Assembly: GCF_000317045.1 (NCBI RefSeq)
Contig: NC_019703.1
Coordinates: forward strand, 2,778,501 to 2,842,500
Source of the DNA: Geitlerinema sp. PCC 7407
GTDB taxonomy: Bacteria > Cyanobacteriota > Cyanobacteriia > PCC-7407
DNA: 64,000 nucleotides
Reading direction: 5' to 3'
A model generated the notes under the pieces. The model made no database searches. It was not told the origin of the DNA and was given only the letters and a program-made list of their open reading frames with translations. This document shows positions 18,390 to 27,942 of this stretch, piece by piece. Position 1 is the stretch's first letter. The number at the start of each line of letters is the position of its first letter. Both the position numbers and the translations under genes were made by a program.

Positions 18390-19133
18390 TCAGGACACCC
18401 AGTCGGCGATCGCAAACAAAGCCGGTGCCAGCAGCAGTCCCGGCAAAAAGGACGCCACCCGAATTCGCGCTACCTCCAGCAGATTGAGGGCAATGCCCAT
18501 AATCATCAGGCCGCCCACGCCAGTCACCAGCATCACCGAGGGGGCATCATTGGGATTGGGCAAAGACTGGGCCAAGCCGCCCGCAAATAGGGACAGTCCT
18601 CCCTGATACAGCAGGACCATCAGGCTCGAGAAACCAACGCCCACGCCGTAGGTGCTGGTGAAGGCGATCGAGGCTAGGCCGTCCATCGTAGATTTAATAG
18701 TCAGCAGTCGGTTGTCCCCGGTCAGGCCATTGCTCACGCTGCCCACCAGGGCCATCGGCCCCACGCAGAACAGCAGGCTGGCCGCGACAAACCCTTCCGT
18801 AAAGCCACCGCCGCCGTGAAAGCGGGCTTTTAGCCAGTTGCCCAGCGCCGTGAGGCGCTCCTCTAGCTGCCACCATTCTCCCAGTAGGCCGCCGACTACC
18901 ATCGCTAGCAACCCCAGAACGACGCCGTCGAAGGCGCCCGCGCGGGCCTGGGTGAGGCTGGCGGCCATGCTCACTCCCACAAACAGCGTGAGCAGACCGA
19001 CGCCTTGGGTGATCACTTTTTGCATTCTCAGGGGCAATTTTCCCCGCAGCAGGAGCCCCACGCTGGTGCCAATCAAAATGGCAATGACATTAATCCAGGT
19101 GCCGCTGGTGCGGATCCACAATTCGAGGGCCAT
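18390..19133 (-). CDS. DUF554 family membrane protein
   Basis: 247 residues with about seven hydrophobic segments. The family signature is plain: GTWINVIAILIGTSVGLLLR at the start, then QGVGLLTLFVGVSMA, and the glycine-rich GPMALVGSVSNGLTGDNRLL followed by KSTMDGLASIAFTSTYGVGV. DUF554 (YdfK/YqgA type) members are predicted inner-membrane transporters with no established substrate. The gene starts 4 bases after the stop of the small membrane gene upstream, so they form an operon. Confidence 0.9.
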   Translation of the reverse strand: MALELWIRTSGTWINVIAILIGTSVGLLLRGKLPLRMQKVITQGVGLLTLFVGVSMAASLTQARAGAFDGVVLGLLAMVVGGLLGEWWQLEERLTALGNWLKARFHGGGGFTEGFVAASLLFCVGPMALVGSVSNGLTGDNRLLTIKSTMDGLASIAFTSTYGVGVGFSSLMVLLYQGGLSLFAGGLAQSLPNPNDAPSVMLVTGVGGLMIMGIALNLLEVARIRVASFLPGLLLAPALFAIADWVS

Positions 19134-19137
19134 GCAG

Positions 19138-19389
19138 CTACTGAGAATCTCGGGCGCGCAGACGCTTGTTAATTTGGCTGATCAGGCCGCTGAGAAGGGC
19201 ACCGCCCATCAGAAGACCGATGGCGGGAGTGAAGACGGGCTCCCAGAGCTTGTACCAAAGATCGAGGCCGAGGCTGAGGTTCATGGAGCGGCCGAGGACG
19301 GCGATCGCCAGCCAAAAGAAACTAAACAAAACTACAAAAACGTCGGCCATCAGGAAAAGATTGAGCCAGGAAAGTAGCTTGTCCTTCAT
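19138..19389 (-). CDS. Small two-span membrane protein
   Basis: 83 residues from the ATG giving MKDKLLSWLNLFLMADVF. Two or three hydrophobic stretches (LFLMADVFVVLFSFFWLAIAV and FTPAIGLLMGGALLSGLI) separated by a polar loop, with a basic C-terminus (NKRLRARDSQ). No named family recognised. Its stop lies 4 bases before the DUF554 start, so it is probably co-transcribed with that putative transporter and may be an accessory subunit; this is inference from position only. Confidence 0.72.
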   Translation of the reverse strand: MKDKLLSWLNLFLMADVFVVLFSFFWLAIAVLGRSMNLSLGLDLWYKLWEPVFTPAIGLLMGGALLSGLISQINKRLRARDSQ

Positions 19390-19526
19390 AACAGACGAAA
19401 TGTTGCTCCCGAGTAAGCCTATCAAAATTGCCAAAAAAATATGGCTGTACCTAATCTATAGGACAGCCAAAAGCGCAGAAGCAGAATTAACCTACGTTTA
19501 GTCTACAGCCAGTGTTCCCAATTTCC

Positions 19527-19721
19527 CTAGTCCAGCGCGTTGCCAGAAGCGTTTGGCATCTCTAGATTATCGGGATCAACATAGTGGCATTGAGCTTCGT
19601 CAACACAAATGAGCGCCCAACCAGAAGGTTCAATGCTGACAAGGTTGTAGTCAGCTTCTTGAACAAAGAAACCTTTATGATTACGAGTTTCAGGTTTGAT
19701 GCCAACGTTTTCGATCATCAT
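19527..19721 (-). CDS. Small conserved cyanobacterial protein
   Basis: 63-64 residues, acidic, no membrane segment: IENVGIKPETRNHKGFFVQE then YNLVSIEPSGWALICVDEAQ. Two adjacent ATG codons are available at the start; a GGAG sequence lies about 9 bases upstream, which supports translation. I recognise the overall pattern as a cyanobacterial small hypothetical protein but no function is known to me. It is isolated by spacers on both sides. Confidence 0.62.
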   Translation of the reverse strand: MMIENVGIKPETRNHKGFFVQEADYNLVSIEPSGWALICVDEAQCHYVDPDNLEMPNASGNALD

Positions 19722-20311
19722 AATTGCCCTACTCCGTGAACCTGGTTGTGCGCCGATAAATTCAGAATTACTTATCGACTAGTTCACTAAATCTTATCAC
19801 TGGATTTACGGATTCATTATTAAGTTATTTGTGCGATCGCCCCTTGATCGGGCTCAAACATCGACCTAAACACACCAAAGTCTTTACAGAGACTCAGGAG
19901 AAGCTGGCATCTAGCTGCATTTCGACCAGATTCTGAGCATCCGATTGAAGGGGCGATCGCTCCATGGGAGCAGCCTTTCGCTTGATCCCCACAGCCCCCA
20001 TTTCGGAGCGTTGCAATACGTAACGCTTATCGAGAATGGAAGCTTCGTGAACAAATGTAATGCCAACCCCCAAAAACACGGGGATTGGCAAAAGGCGATC
20101 GCTTAGAAATCCTGATTCTTCGGAGCGTTGAGATTCTTTTTGGCGACCATTACCGGTCAGATTCAAGCATGTTTTAAGGCGCAACGAGATTTTTATATAG
20201 AAATAGTTTTTTATAGTCACAACCCCATAAACCGCGCTTACGTCCATCAATGGCTAACAGTCACTGTCCATCCAACTGAGAACAGTCGCTGCTAGCCATT
20301 GCCCAGGAGAA
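19722..20311. other. 590-base spacer, no supported gene
   Basis: AT-rich around 19750-19830. It holds a 118-codon minus-strand frame (19894-20250) with an erratic amino-acid pattern and no recognisable domain; I do not accept it as a gene, though a short real gene inside it cannot be excluded. No strong inverted repeat was noticed. Confidence 0.35.
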
Positions 20312-20731
20312 TTATTCGAAAAGCCAGTTTTGGACGCGCTGCAGACTCTTCCAGTCGGGACGGCGCTTGAGACCGTCTTCGATGTTTTCGGCCACTTCGT
20401 CCCGCAGTTCCTTGACCGCCATCATGATCTGCTGGGTCAGTTCAATGTGCTCACGCACGCCCTTTTGCCCAGTTTCGAGCATGGCGACCGACAGGTTCAC
20501 GCGGGCCTGAGGATCTTCGGGGTTGAGCTTGACCGCTTTTTGGGCCGCTTTGAGGGCCAGTTTGGAGCGATCGGTAAGGAGATAAAGCCACGCCAAGCAG
20601 GTCCAAGAGGAGCTGCTTTTGGGAGAGCGATCGCACACTTCCTTGAACAGGGGAATCAAAATCTCCGGATCTTCACCAGCCTGGTAACGCTGGATGCCGC
20701 TATCAAACAACGATTCAACAGTCTCAGTCAT
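20312..20731 (-). CDS. TPR-repeat protein
   Basis: 139 residues from the ATG giving MTETVESLFDSG. Contains two clear tetratricopeptide repeats (YQAGEDPEILIPLFKEVCDR and SWTCLAWLYLLTDRSKLALK followed by AVKLNPEDPQARVNLSVAML) and a charged C-terminal helix ending RRPDWKSLQRVQNWLFE. Conserved in cyanobacteria, function unknown. It lies 80 bases downstream of the A-type Fe-S carrier gene stop in the same direction, so the two may share a transcript, which could hint at a role linked to Fe-S assembly; this is speculative. Confidence 0.82.
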   Translation of the reverse strand: MTETVESLFDSGIQRYQAGEDPEILIPLFKEVCDRSPKSSSSWTCLAWLYLLTDRSKLALKAAQKAVKLNPEDPQARVNLSVAMLETGQKGVREHIELTQQIMMAVKELRDEVAENIEDGLKRRPDWKSLQRVQNWLFE

Positions 20732-20811
20732 ACAATTCCAGTCTAAAAACAGAAAATGGCAGTGCGCAAAACACTGCCTCAATAAAAGTTTCCCCGATTT
20801 GGTGCAGACCG

Positions 20812-21171
20812 TCAGGCGGAGAAAGACTTACCGCAACCGCAAGTTTGACTTGCATTGGGGTTGGTGAACTGAAAGCCGCCGCCGATCATGGCATTGCTGT
20901 AGTCCAGAACCAAGCCGTAGAGGTAGAGCAAGCTCTTGCGATCGCACACTACCTTGAAATCGCCATGATCATAAATTTCATCCTGCTCAGGATTCGCCTT
21001 CGTAACGTCCTCGAAGTCCATCATGTAGGACATACCAGAGCAGCCACCTTGGCGCACACCCACTCGCAGGCACAAATCCCGGCCCTGCTGCTCACGCAAC
21101 AGGCGGATCTGGCTTCGAGCCGCGTCGGTCATTTGAATTCCGCGCTGCTGAGATTGAGTTGCTTGTGTCAT
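20812..21171 (-). CDS. A-type iron-sulfur carrier (IscA/SufA family)
   Basis: 119 residues. Scaffold or carrier for nascent Fe-S clusters. The three conserved Cys are present: [13 protein letters not shown] in the middle and CGCGKSF at the C-terminus, with the family [11 protein letters not shown] before it. The length and sequence match the cyanobacterial IscA/SufA protein that has the GIQ(M/L)TDAA N-terminus. I leave the symbol blank because cyanobacteria carry two A-type paralogues and naming is inconsistent. The ATG giving [11 protein letters not shown] is chosen over an upstream in-frame extension. An 8-base inverted repeat lies about 117 bases upstream. Confidence 0.93.
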   Translation of the reverse strand: MTQATQSQQRGIQMTDAARSQIRLLREQQGRDLCLRVGVRQGGCSGMSYMMDFEDVTKANPEQDEIYDHGDFKVVCDRKSLLYLYGLVLDYSNAMIGGGFQFTNPNASQTCGCGKSFSA

Positions 21172-21740
21172 AGAGCCGATACAACTCCTTAAAATCGTGA
21201 CATCCCCCCAGGCCAAAGGGGTCAGGGTTTGCTGAGTGAGAAACTCACTTTTTCGCTTTTCGCTGCCTGTTAAACATTTTTCCCAGAAGATTCTCTCAAA
21301 AAGCAGGAGAATCTAGCGGGCTTCATACCCTCAGTCTAGTGTACTGAGCAAGCGACTCGACATCCCGACCGGGCGCTGCCCTGGCAGGACGCCGATCCAG
21401 GAGGGGGAGGATAGGACATCCTGTCTAGCGAGCTCAACCCCTTGCTGTGGGCTCCACGCGATCGCAGCTTTCAGAGAGATTGACGCTGATCAGCAGCAAT
21501 TTGACCAATTTGAGCAATTTTCCAGGGTTGAATAAGATGGGGTATCCCCTCAAGCCGTTCTTGTAGGCAATCCAGCAGAATCTAAGCTTTTAAGAGATCG
21601 TCACGGGTGGGTCAGTGACCAACCGGATGTATCCCGAGTTGTAGCAATGTCAAAGTCGTTTAGGCTCACTTCATTGCTGCTTCTATTCTTCTCACCGCTG
21701 AGGGCCGCGCACTCTGGCGGGAGTCTCTCGGAGATCTAAG
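21172..21740. promoter_or_regulatory. Divergent spacer between the Fe-S carrier and DUF6930 genes
   Basis: 569 bases without a gene. Inverted repeats: AGTGAG/CTCACT followed by TTTT (21235-21253), AGATTCTC/GAGAATCT (21288-21314, 8-base perfect arms, 11-base loop), CTCAGT/ACTGAG (21330-21348). The first two lie upstream of the Fe-S carrier and could carry its control. The DUF6930 promoter should lie in the right half. Confidence 0.4.
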
Positions 21741-23363
21741 ATGACCACGCTAACCCAGGCTACGTGCCGCCGCCTCCAAAAACTGCCATTGCTTGCGAGC
21801 GTATGGGAAGGCGATCGCCGCTCCATCCATGACGCCACCACCATTCCCCATTCCAGACTTGTCGATGAAGACACCGACTGCATCCTGTGGGTCGACGGGC
21901 GTGAAGGCATTGTCCGCGCCATGGATATGGTTAACCCCGCCAGTGGTCCCGAAGCCGTTGTGCGCACCCTCATTCGCGCCATCGAAAATCCTCTGAGCAC
22001 CAGCGCCCCCGCCCGTCCCCAAAAAATCGTCGTCCGCAATCGAGAAATGCAGTTTTTTCTGCGGGGGGTGCTCCAAGACCTAGGGATTCAGGTCGAGTAC
22101 GTTGCAGACTTGCCGCTGATCGATGAGATCTTTCGGGGGATGGCCGGGGCCGCTCACCACAATGCTCCCCAGCTTCCAGACCGCTATGCCGAGAATCTGG
22201 AAAATCTTGCCAAAGATCTCTGGCAAGACGCGCCTTGGGAGTATCTCGAAGAGCATCAGATCATCGGCATTGAGATCAACCACGCAGATATCGGCACGCT
22301 CTACTTATCCGTCCTAGGCATGATGGGGACGGAGTATGGAGCGCTCTTTTATCGATCGCTAGACTCTCTCAGGCAGTTTCGGCTCGCAGTCCTCGAGAGA
22401 TCCAGCAGCGATATGGAGAACGCCTTTCTACAGCAAGACTGTCTCTTCATCACCTTTGAGGCACCAGAAAACCAAGCAAAAGTTTCCAGCCATCCCCTAG
22501 CCGTACCAGAGCCAGATCAAGTGCAGCCATCCTTTGGCAATCTGCATCCGCTAGAGGGGATGCGATCGGTGATTTATGAAGAAGAGGCGATCGCCCTTAT
22601 GGTGGGCATCGAAGCCCTGCATCGATTTCTAAAACAGCACAAAGACAAGCTCACCAGCACCCCCTACCGCCCAATCAGCAGCCGCTATCGCATTTCTTTG
22701 CCCGCCAGCGAAGATGCCCTCGAAGAAACCATTTCTGTCCAGGTGAAGACCCTACCGGAGGTTGCCCAAGAGCTCGCTGATTTGATTGAGGAGGAGCTGG
22801 AAGAAGAAAACGACGCTTTTCCCCCGATCCAGGACGATCTGGTACCCGATGGCTCTATTGGCAGCATTGGCGTTCTGGGTTGGGATCTCGTCGAGTCCCT
22901 CCGCCTCAACGCCCAGTTTCATCAAGCCACTGCAGCCGATATTTCTCGGCCTCCCGAGGGTCTACCCGTGATCGTGATCCAGACCTCCCGCCCCAAAGCC
23001 AAAGATCTCATCAACAACATCCAGGGAAAAGGAGGCTTGCAAACTGTCACCTTCAATTTGGGCGCAGATCCTTATCTCGGTGAGCTTTACGATCTGGGTA
23101 TTTTGCAGACAGGCGATGGCGAGCTGCATCTGTTTTGCGAATTTGACGCCACCGACCCCCACCACCAGAGCGCCCGCCAGCTCTGGGAGGAGCGCTGTCG
23201 CATTACCCAGGGCGTTTGCGGCGTGGTGATTGCGATGGGCGTGAATGGCAAAACTCGGGGCAATCCCCAGCTGCGAGACATGCTGGGTTTTTTTGAAACG
23301 AACTACGCGACTGCTGAATCCCTCGGCATGGAACCGCTGACGTTGGATCTGGACCTCGATTAG
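21741..23363 (+). CDS. DUF6930 domain protein
   Basis: 540 residues, soluble, acidic. The N-terminal part (LPLLASVWEGDRRSIHD, DTDCILWVDGREGIVRAMDM, KIVVRNREMQFFLRGVLQDL) fits the DUF6930 domain found in cyanobacteria; the middle holds FITFEAPENQ and an acidic stretch EEELEEENDAFPP, and the C-terminus (RCRITQGVCGVVIAMGVNGK) is a second conserved region. Biochemical function is unknown. The gene precedes zds by about 100 bases on the same strand, so read-through into the carotenoid genes is possible. Confidence 0.78.
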   Translation: MTTLTQATCRRLQKLPLLASVWEGDRRSIHDATTIPHSRLVDEDTDCILWVDGREGIVRAMDMVNPASGPEAVVRTLIRAIENPLSTSAPARPQKIVVRNREMQFFLRGVLQDLGIQVEYVADLPLIDEIFRGMAGAAHHNAPQLPDRYAENLENLAKDLWQDAPWEYLEEHQIIGIEINHADIGTLYLSVLGMMGTEYGALFYRSLDSLRQFRLAVLERSSSDMENAFLQQDCLFITFEAPENQAKVSSHPLAVPEPDQVQPSFGNLHPLEGMRSVIYEEEAIALMVGIEALHRFLKQHKDKLTSTPYRPISSRYRISLPASEDALEETISVQVKTLPEVAQELADLIEEELEEENDAFPPIQDDLVPDGSIGSIGVLGWDLVESLRLNAQFHQATAADISRPPEGLPVIVIQTSRPKAKDLINNIQGKGGLQTVTFNLGADPYLGELYDLGILQTGDGELHLFCEFDATDPHHQSARQLWEERCRITQGVCGVVIAMGVNGKTRGNPQLRDMLGFFETNYATAESLGMEPLTLDLDLD

Positions 23364-23465
23364 CGATCGCCCTTTGCCTTCTAGGACTTGGAGCCGAAAG
23401 CGGTAGGTTTTTGGGCATCACAATGTCAAAATATGTAAAGAATTTGAAAAGGACACAAGCAAGGC

Positions 23466-24938
23466 ATGCGAGTCGCGATTGTTGGGGCGGGTCTAGCCGG
23501 GATGGCCACAGCCGTTGACCTAGTGGATGCAGGTCACGAGGTTGAAATTTTCGAATCTCGCCCCTTTGTGGGAGGCAAAGTTGGAAGCTGGGTTGACGCA
23601 GACGGCAATCACATCGAGATGGGTCTGCATGTCTTCTTTGGTTGCTATTACAACCTCTTTGAGCTGATGAAAAAAGTAGATGCGTTCCAGCATCTGCGCC
23701 TCAAGGAGCACACCCACACCTTTATCAATCGCGGCGGCGATGTGGGCGCCCTCGATTTTCGCTTCATCACGGGCGCGCCCTTCAACGGTCTCAAGGCTTT
23801 CTTCACCACGTCTCAGCTTTCCCTGGCAGACAAGGCGCAAAACGCGATCGCCCTCGGCATTAGCCCCCTGGTGCGCGGCCTCGTCGACTTTGACGGCGCC
23901 ATGAAAACGATCCGCGCCCTCGACCACATCAGCTTTGCGGACTGGTTCCGCCAGCATGGCGGCTCCGATGGCAGCCTCAAGCGGATGTGGAACCCGATCG
24001 CCTACGCCTTGGGCTTCATCGACACCGAAAATATTTCTGCCCGCTGCATGCTGACGATCTTTCAGTTCTTTGCGGCCAAAACCGAGGCGTCGATCCTGCG
24101 GATGCTGGAGGGCTCACCCGAGGAGTACCTGCACCGGCCCATCGTGAACTACCTGGAGGAGCGCGGCGGCAAGATCCACCTGCGACGCGGGGTGCGTCAG
24201 ATCCTGTTTGAGGGCGAAGGGGACCAAACCCAGGTGACCGGCCTGGTGGTGGCCAACGGCGACTCGACGGAGACGATCACGGCGGACGCCTATGTGTGCG
24301 CCTGCGACGTGCCGGGAATTCAGCGTCTGGTGCCCGATGCTTGGCGGCGCTGGTCTGAGTTTGACAATATTTTCAAGCTGGATACGGTGCCGGTGGCCAC
24401 GGTGCAGCTGCGCTTCGATGGCTGGGTGACGGAGATGCACGACGCCGCTCGTCGCCGCCAGCTGCAAGAGGCGGCAGGAATCGACAACTTGCTGTACACC
24501 CCGGATGCAGACTTCTCTTGCTTTGCAGATCTGGCGCTGACGAGCCCGGGCGACTACTATCGCGAGGGCCAAGGCTCGCTGATGCAGCTAGTGCTGACGC
24601 CGGGCGATCCGTTTATCAAGCAGAGCAATGAGGCGATCGCCCAGCACGTGCTCAAGCAGGTCCATGATCTGTTCCCGTCTTCGCGCGAGCTCAACATGAC
24701 CTGGTACAGCGTCGTGAAGCTGGCTCAGTCCCTCTACCGCGAAGGCCCCGGGATGGACCCCTACCGTCCCGACCAAAAAACGCCCATTGGCAATTTCTTC
24801 TTGGCGGGCAGCTACACCATGCAGGATTACATCGATAGCATGGAGGGGGCGACGATTTCTGGCCGCCAGGCGGCGAAGGCGATTCTGGGACACGCAGCCC
24901 AGCGCTCTTCGGTCAGCCAGCCGTCGGTTGTTGGCTAG
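23466..24938 (+). CDS. zds: 9,9'-di-cis-zeta-carotene desaturase
   Basis: 490 residues, normal for cyanobacterial CrtQ-2/Zds. Introduces two double bases into zeta-carotene to form lycopene isomers, a membrane-associated FAD step of carotenoid synthesis using plastoquinone as acceptor. The dinucleotide-binding motif [15 protein letters not shown] is at residues 5-19, followed by [14 protein letters not shown], and the C-terminal [20 protein letters not shown] is the carotenoid-oxidase FAD signature. It is followed 46 bases later by an SRPBCC gene, a pairing also seen in other cyanobacteria. Start ATG gives MRVAIVGAG. Confidence 0.96.
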   Translation: MRVAIVGAGLAGMATAVDLVDAGHEVEIFESRPFVGGKVGSWVDADGNHIEMGLHVFFGCYYNLFELMKKVDAFQHLRLKEHTHTFINRGGDVGALDFRFITGAPFNGLKAFFTTSQLSLADKAQNAIALGISPLVRGLVDFDGAMKTIRALDHISFADWFRQHGGSDGSLKRMWNPIAYALGFIDTENISARCMLTIFQFFAAKTEASILRMLEGSPEEYLHRPIVNYLEERGGKIHLRRGVRQILFEGEGDQTQVTGLVVANGDSTETITADAYVCACDVPGIQRLVPDAWRRWSEFDNIFKLDTVPVATVQLRFDGWVTEMHDAARRRQLQEAAGIDNLLYTPDADFSCFADLALTSPGDYYREGQGSLMQLVLTPGDPFIKQSNEAIAQHVLKQVHDLFPSSRELNMTWYSVVKLAQSLYREGPGMDPYRPDQKTPIGNFFLAGSYTMQDYIDSMEGATISGRQAAKAILGHAAQRSSVSQPSVVG

Positions 24939-24984
24939 TGTTTGCCCACGTTGCGATCGCCCTATTGTTTCAGCAAAAATTGCC

Positions 24985-25449
24985 ATGCCCGATTGGCTAG
25001 AACACAGCGTTCAAGTAGAAGTCGACACCCCCATTGATCTGGTGTGGGACCTCTGGTCTGACCTCGAGCAGATGCCCCGCTGGATGAAATGGATCGAGTC
25101 GGTCAAAGTGCTAGAAGACAACCCCGAGCTTTCGCGCTGGAAGCTCGCCTCTGGTGGGTTTGAGTTTAGCTGGCTCTCTCGCATCCTGAAAGTCACCCCC
25201 CACCAGATTATTCAGTGGGAGTCGGTGGACGGACTGCCCAATCGCGGGGCCATCCGCTTCTACGATCGCCACAACAGCAGCATCGTCAAACTGACGGTGG
25301 CCTACGCGATTCCCGGCGTTTTGGGCAAGCTGATGGACAACCTGTTCCTGGGCCGGATCGTCGAATCGACGATCCAGGCTGACCTAGAGCGCTTTCGCCA
25401 CTACGCGATGGAGGCTCAAGCTCAGAGCAACGCTCAAGACGTCGAGTAG
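24985..25449 (+). CDS. SRPBCC (START-like) protein linked to zds
   Basis: 154 residues with the SRPBCC/polyketide cyclase fold: VEVDTPIDLVWDLWSDLEQM at the start, MPRWMKWIESVKVLE, and a C-terminal amphipathic helix LGRIVESTIQADLERFRHYA. This fold makes a deep pocket for hydrophobic ligands. The start is the ATG giving MPDWLEHSVQVEV. The gene lies directly behind zds and a strong terminator follows it, so they form a two-gene unit. A role in carotenoid handling or thylakoid lipid contacts is inferred only from this context. Confidence 0.86.
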   Translation: MPDWLEHSVQVEVDTPIDLVWDLWSDLEQMPRWMKWIESVKVLEDNPELSRWKLASGGFEFSWLSRILKVTPHQIIQWESVDGLPNRGAIRFYDRHNSSIVKLTVAYAIPGVLGKLMDNLFLGRIVESTIQADLERFRHYAMEAQAQSNAQDVE

Positions 25450-25479
25450 TCTGTCTGGTTACTCGCTAGTCTTGACACA

Positions 25480-25512
25480 GCAATGGCTCGGGCGAAATGC
25501 CCGAGCCATTGC
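25480..25512. terminator. Strong intrinsic terminator after zds-SRPBCC
   Basis: A 14-base perfect stem, GCAATGGCTCGGGC (25480-25493) and GCCCGAGCCATTGC (25499-25512), with a 5-base loop, followed by TTTTTATT on the plus strand. It lies between the convergent SRPBCC and DUF928 genes and may serve both. Confidence 0.9.
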
Positions 25513-25556
25513 TTTTTATTCAGGATGCTTGGCTCAGGATGTTTCGGTGAACGTCA

Positions 25557-26342
25557 CTAGTTCCGAGCGCCGGCGCTCTGGCGCCGAGCCTGAGTGCTAT
25601 CACAGCAGGAAATAATCCGCTGATTCGCAAGCCGGCTGAGTCCTTGGGATCGCAGAAGGTCTGACCACTGCTCGGCGATCGCCTCATCGCGAGGATTATC
25701 CGCGCGCATCTTGGCCAAAGCCGCCACGAGATCGAACCAGTAGCCATTTTCGGCGTAGAGCTTTAGGCGATCGCTCTCTGACGCCGCCGCCAGCTGATCT
25801 GCTAGATCACCCTCAGGCGGCATGTAGCGCACCCAGCCAGACACCCGAATATCGCGTTCGCGATCCTCCGAATCACAGATCACCGACACCGTCCAAGTGT
25901 AGTACTGCCCCTTTTCAAGAGCGGGCATCGTTGTCCCACTGGGGAGCTTTAAGCTAGCAATTCCCGGCGTTCCAGAGGTTCCGAAAGTCGCCCGATAAAT
26001 GACATCCTTGCGCTGACGCTGCGCACCGACCGAATAAAGGGTAAACTCCGCCGTTTTGGTTTTGGTCGTGGGCATGTACCAGAAAAATCGCGGAAACGCT
26101 TCGCTGGTATAGCCAACATTATTGCTAGGGGACAGCGCCACTAGCTGAGGCAGTCGACCTTGCAAACATGCGGGACCTCGGGTACCACCACCGACCCGCC
26201 GCCCAGGAAGACCCACATCATCCGGAGCCTTAAAGCCAATTTCCGAGGCTAGGGATAGACTCGGAGCCATACAAATCGAAAGACTAAGAAGAGAGACCAA
26301 ACCGGCTCTCGCAATAGAAAAGTAGCGTTGTCTCCTGCGCAT
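25557..26342 (-). CDS. DUF928 secreted protein
   Basis: 261 residues from the ATG giving MRRRQRYFSIARAG; an ATG 18 codons upstream is also possible. A basic start and hydrophobic core (GLVSLLSLSICMAPSLSLAS) form a signal peptide, so the protein is exported. The mature part has the DUF928 pattern: RRVGGGTRGPAC, ALSPSNNVGYTSEAFPRFFW, and WVRYMPPEGDLADQLAAAS. DUF928 proteins are found mainly in cyanobacteria and sometimes sit beside CHAT or kinase genes; their role is unknown. It converges on the SRPBCC gene through a shared terminator. Confidence 0.86.
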   Translation of the reverse strand: MRRRQRYFSIARAGLVSLLSLSICMAPSLSLASEIGFKAPDDVGLPGRRVGGGTRGPACLQGRLPQLVALSPSNNVGYTSEAFPRFFWYMPTTKTKTAEFTLYSVGAQRQRKDVIYRATFGTSGTPGIASLKLPSGTTMPALEKGQYYTWTVSVICDSEDRERDIRVSGWVRYMPPEGDLADQLAAASESDRLKLYAENGYWFDLVAALAKMRADNPRDEAIAEQWSDLLRSQGLSRLANQRIISCCDSTQARRQSAGARN

Positions 26343-26596
26343 AAGGTGAGGATTCCTAAGTCCAACTGATGGAACCAGCAAAACCGCAAGCACCATAGCA
26401 AAGAAGTCTCTGCTTCAGCACCCTTCATTCAGATTGCAGATGGCTGATGGAGGCCTAGTTTGCGAGCGATCAAAATCAGAACTACCGACAGACGTAGCGA
26501 TTCACGCCTGTCGCATCAGCGACATCTTGCTATGAAAACTATACCCACAGATAGATTCCCCCTGAGATGGGAAAGTTCCGCACGGCAGGTAAGCTT

Positions 26597-27697
26597 TTAT
26601 GAATTTAAAGTGTCTGAGAGGTAATCCGAAGCAGCCTCAACCACAGCGATCGCATTTTCGTAGGCCATCCGCGTCGGCCCCAGCACTCCTACACTGCCCA
26701 CCGTCGTCTCGCCGCGACGGTAGACCGAAGAGATCAGTGTGCAGGACTGCATCGGCTCCAAGGGATTTTCGGAACCGATGCGCACGGTGACCCGCTTGCC
26801 AAAGGCATCTTCCAGCGGTGTCGGCTCAAACATCAGCGGCCACAGCTGCTCTTGTTCCTCTTCCAGCAGGTGCAAAATCGTCTGGACCTGCTGCAGCTCC
26901 GAGAACTCAGGCTGGCGGAGCACCTCAGAAATGCCGCTGATCAAAATCTGGGTTGGCAGAGGCCGGGTCCGCCGATTTAGCTCAACGAGGAGCAGTCGCA
27001 GAAAGTCGGTGTAGGACCCAAATTCGCGATCGAGGCCACTCCAGTCCACCGCCGCCAGTTCATTGAGCGATCGCCCCCGCAGCTTGCTATTGAGGAAATT
27101 CGACAGAATCTGCAAATCTCGCTCCAGCTGATCGAGGTCGTACGCCTCTTCCTCGCTTGCCTTCGGCAAATCCAGCACCACCGACTGCGTCGCATAGGCA
27201 TCGGTCACGATGATCAGCATCACCTGGCGGTGATTGAGCGACACCAGCTGTAGATGACGCAGGTACACCAAGCAGGTTTGGGGCACCGTGATCAGCGCAA
27301 TGCATCCGCTGAGCGTCGCCAAGATCTGGGCGGCCCGCTGAAGCAAATGGTCAAAGCCCCAGTCTTCGCGCCGCAGGTTTTGGCTGAGAAGCTGCTCAAC
27401 CTGGAGCGCAAAGCCACCCGACGGCTGGATTAGCTTGTCAACATAAATCCGATACCCCGAATCGGAGGGGATACGCCCCGCCGAGGTGTGGGGCTGATAC
27501 AGCAACCCGGCCCGCTCCAGAACCCCCATGGCGTTCCGGATGGTGGCCGAGCTCACGCTGAAGTCATACTCTTCCACCAGCGCTTTGGAGCCGACCGGTT
27601 CTGCCGTCGAGATGTAGTGGCGGACCGTCGCCCACAACACTTGCTGCTGTCGACTCGTGAGATTGAGTGACCCGGATTTATCTTTGGACGCTGGCAT
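26597..27697 (-). CDS. hrcA: Heat-inducible transcription repressor HrcA
   Basis: 366 residues, within the cyanobacterial range. Repressor that binds CIRCE operators of groESL and dnaK-type operons and is folded with GroEL's help. The winged-helix N-terminus is clear ([57 protein letters not shown]), as is the C-terminal GAF-like domain ending with [19 protein letters not shown]. No CIRCE element was seen in the window, so its targets lie elsewhere. It lies 245 bases downstream of the rhodanese gene on the same strand. Confidence 0.96.
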   Translation of the reverse strand: MPASKDKSGSLNLTSRQQQVLWATVRHYISTAEPVGSKALVEEYDFSVSSATIRNAMGVLERAGLLYQPHTSAGRIPSDSGYRIYVDKLIQPSGGFALQVEQLLSQNLRREDWGFDHLLQRAAQILATLSGCIALITVPQTCLVYLRHLQLVSLNHRQVMLIIVTDAYATQSVVLDLPKASEEEAYDLDQLERDLQILSNFLNSKLRGRSLNELAAVDWSGLDREFGSYTDFLRLLLVELNRRTRPLPTQILISGISEVLRQPEFSELQQVQTILHLLEEEQEQLWPLMFEPTPLEDAFGKRVTVRIGSENPLEPMQSCTLISSVYRRGETTVGSVGVLGPTRMAYENAIAVVEAASDYLSDTLNS

Positions 27698-27775
27698 TAA
27701 ATCAGACGCTTGTGAAAAAACAGGAAACGATGCAAGAAAAAAGGCTAGGAAAGGGCGACATGGCTGGAGTTTAGC

Positions 27776-27797
27776 CGAAGATCGGTTGCAATCTTCG
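27776..27797. terminator. Possible terminator hairpin between the rhodanese gene and hrcA
   Basis: CGAAGAT (27776-27782) and ATCTTCG (27791-27797) form a 7-base stem with an 8-base loop in the spacer downstream of the rhodanese gene and upstream of hrcA. There is no strong T-run; it could alternatively be a leader element of hrcA. Confidence 0.3.
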
Positions 27798-27942
27798 AAC
27801 CAGCAGATGCATGAGACCTGAAAAAGCTAGAGCAATGACTAGCTGGGCTTTTAGGAAATTTTGCTTTTTTTCAAAGATAGCAGATGCCTGATTTTCTCTT
27901 GGGGCTCGGGGGGCCGCTGTACCACAGGCGACTGTTATCGGG

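Noticed and set aside
19894-20250. 118-codon minus-strand frame
   Set aside because: Erratic composition, no domain, no Shine-Dalgarno, and long unrelated N-terminal part. Not accepted, although a shorter gene inside cannot be excluded.
27698-27942. CIRCE operator upstream of hrcA
   Set aside because: No TTAGCACTC-N9-GAGTGCTAA pattern is present; only an unrelated 7-base dyad was found.
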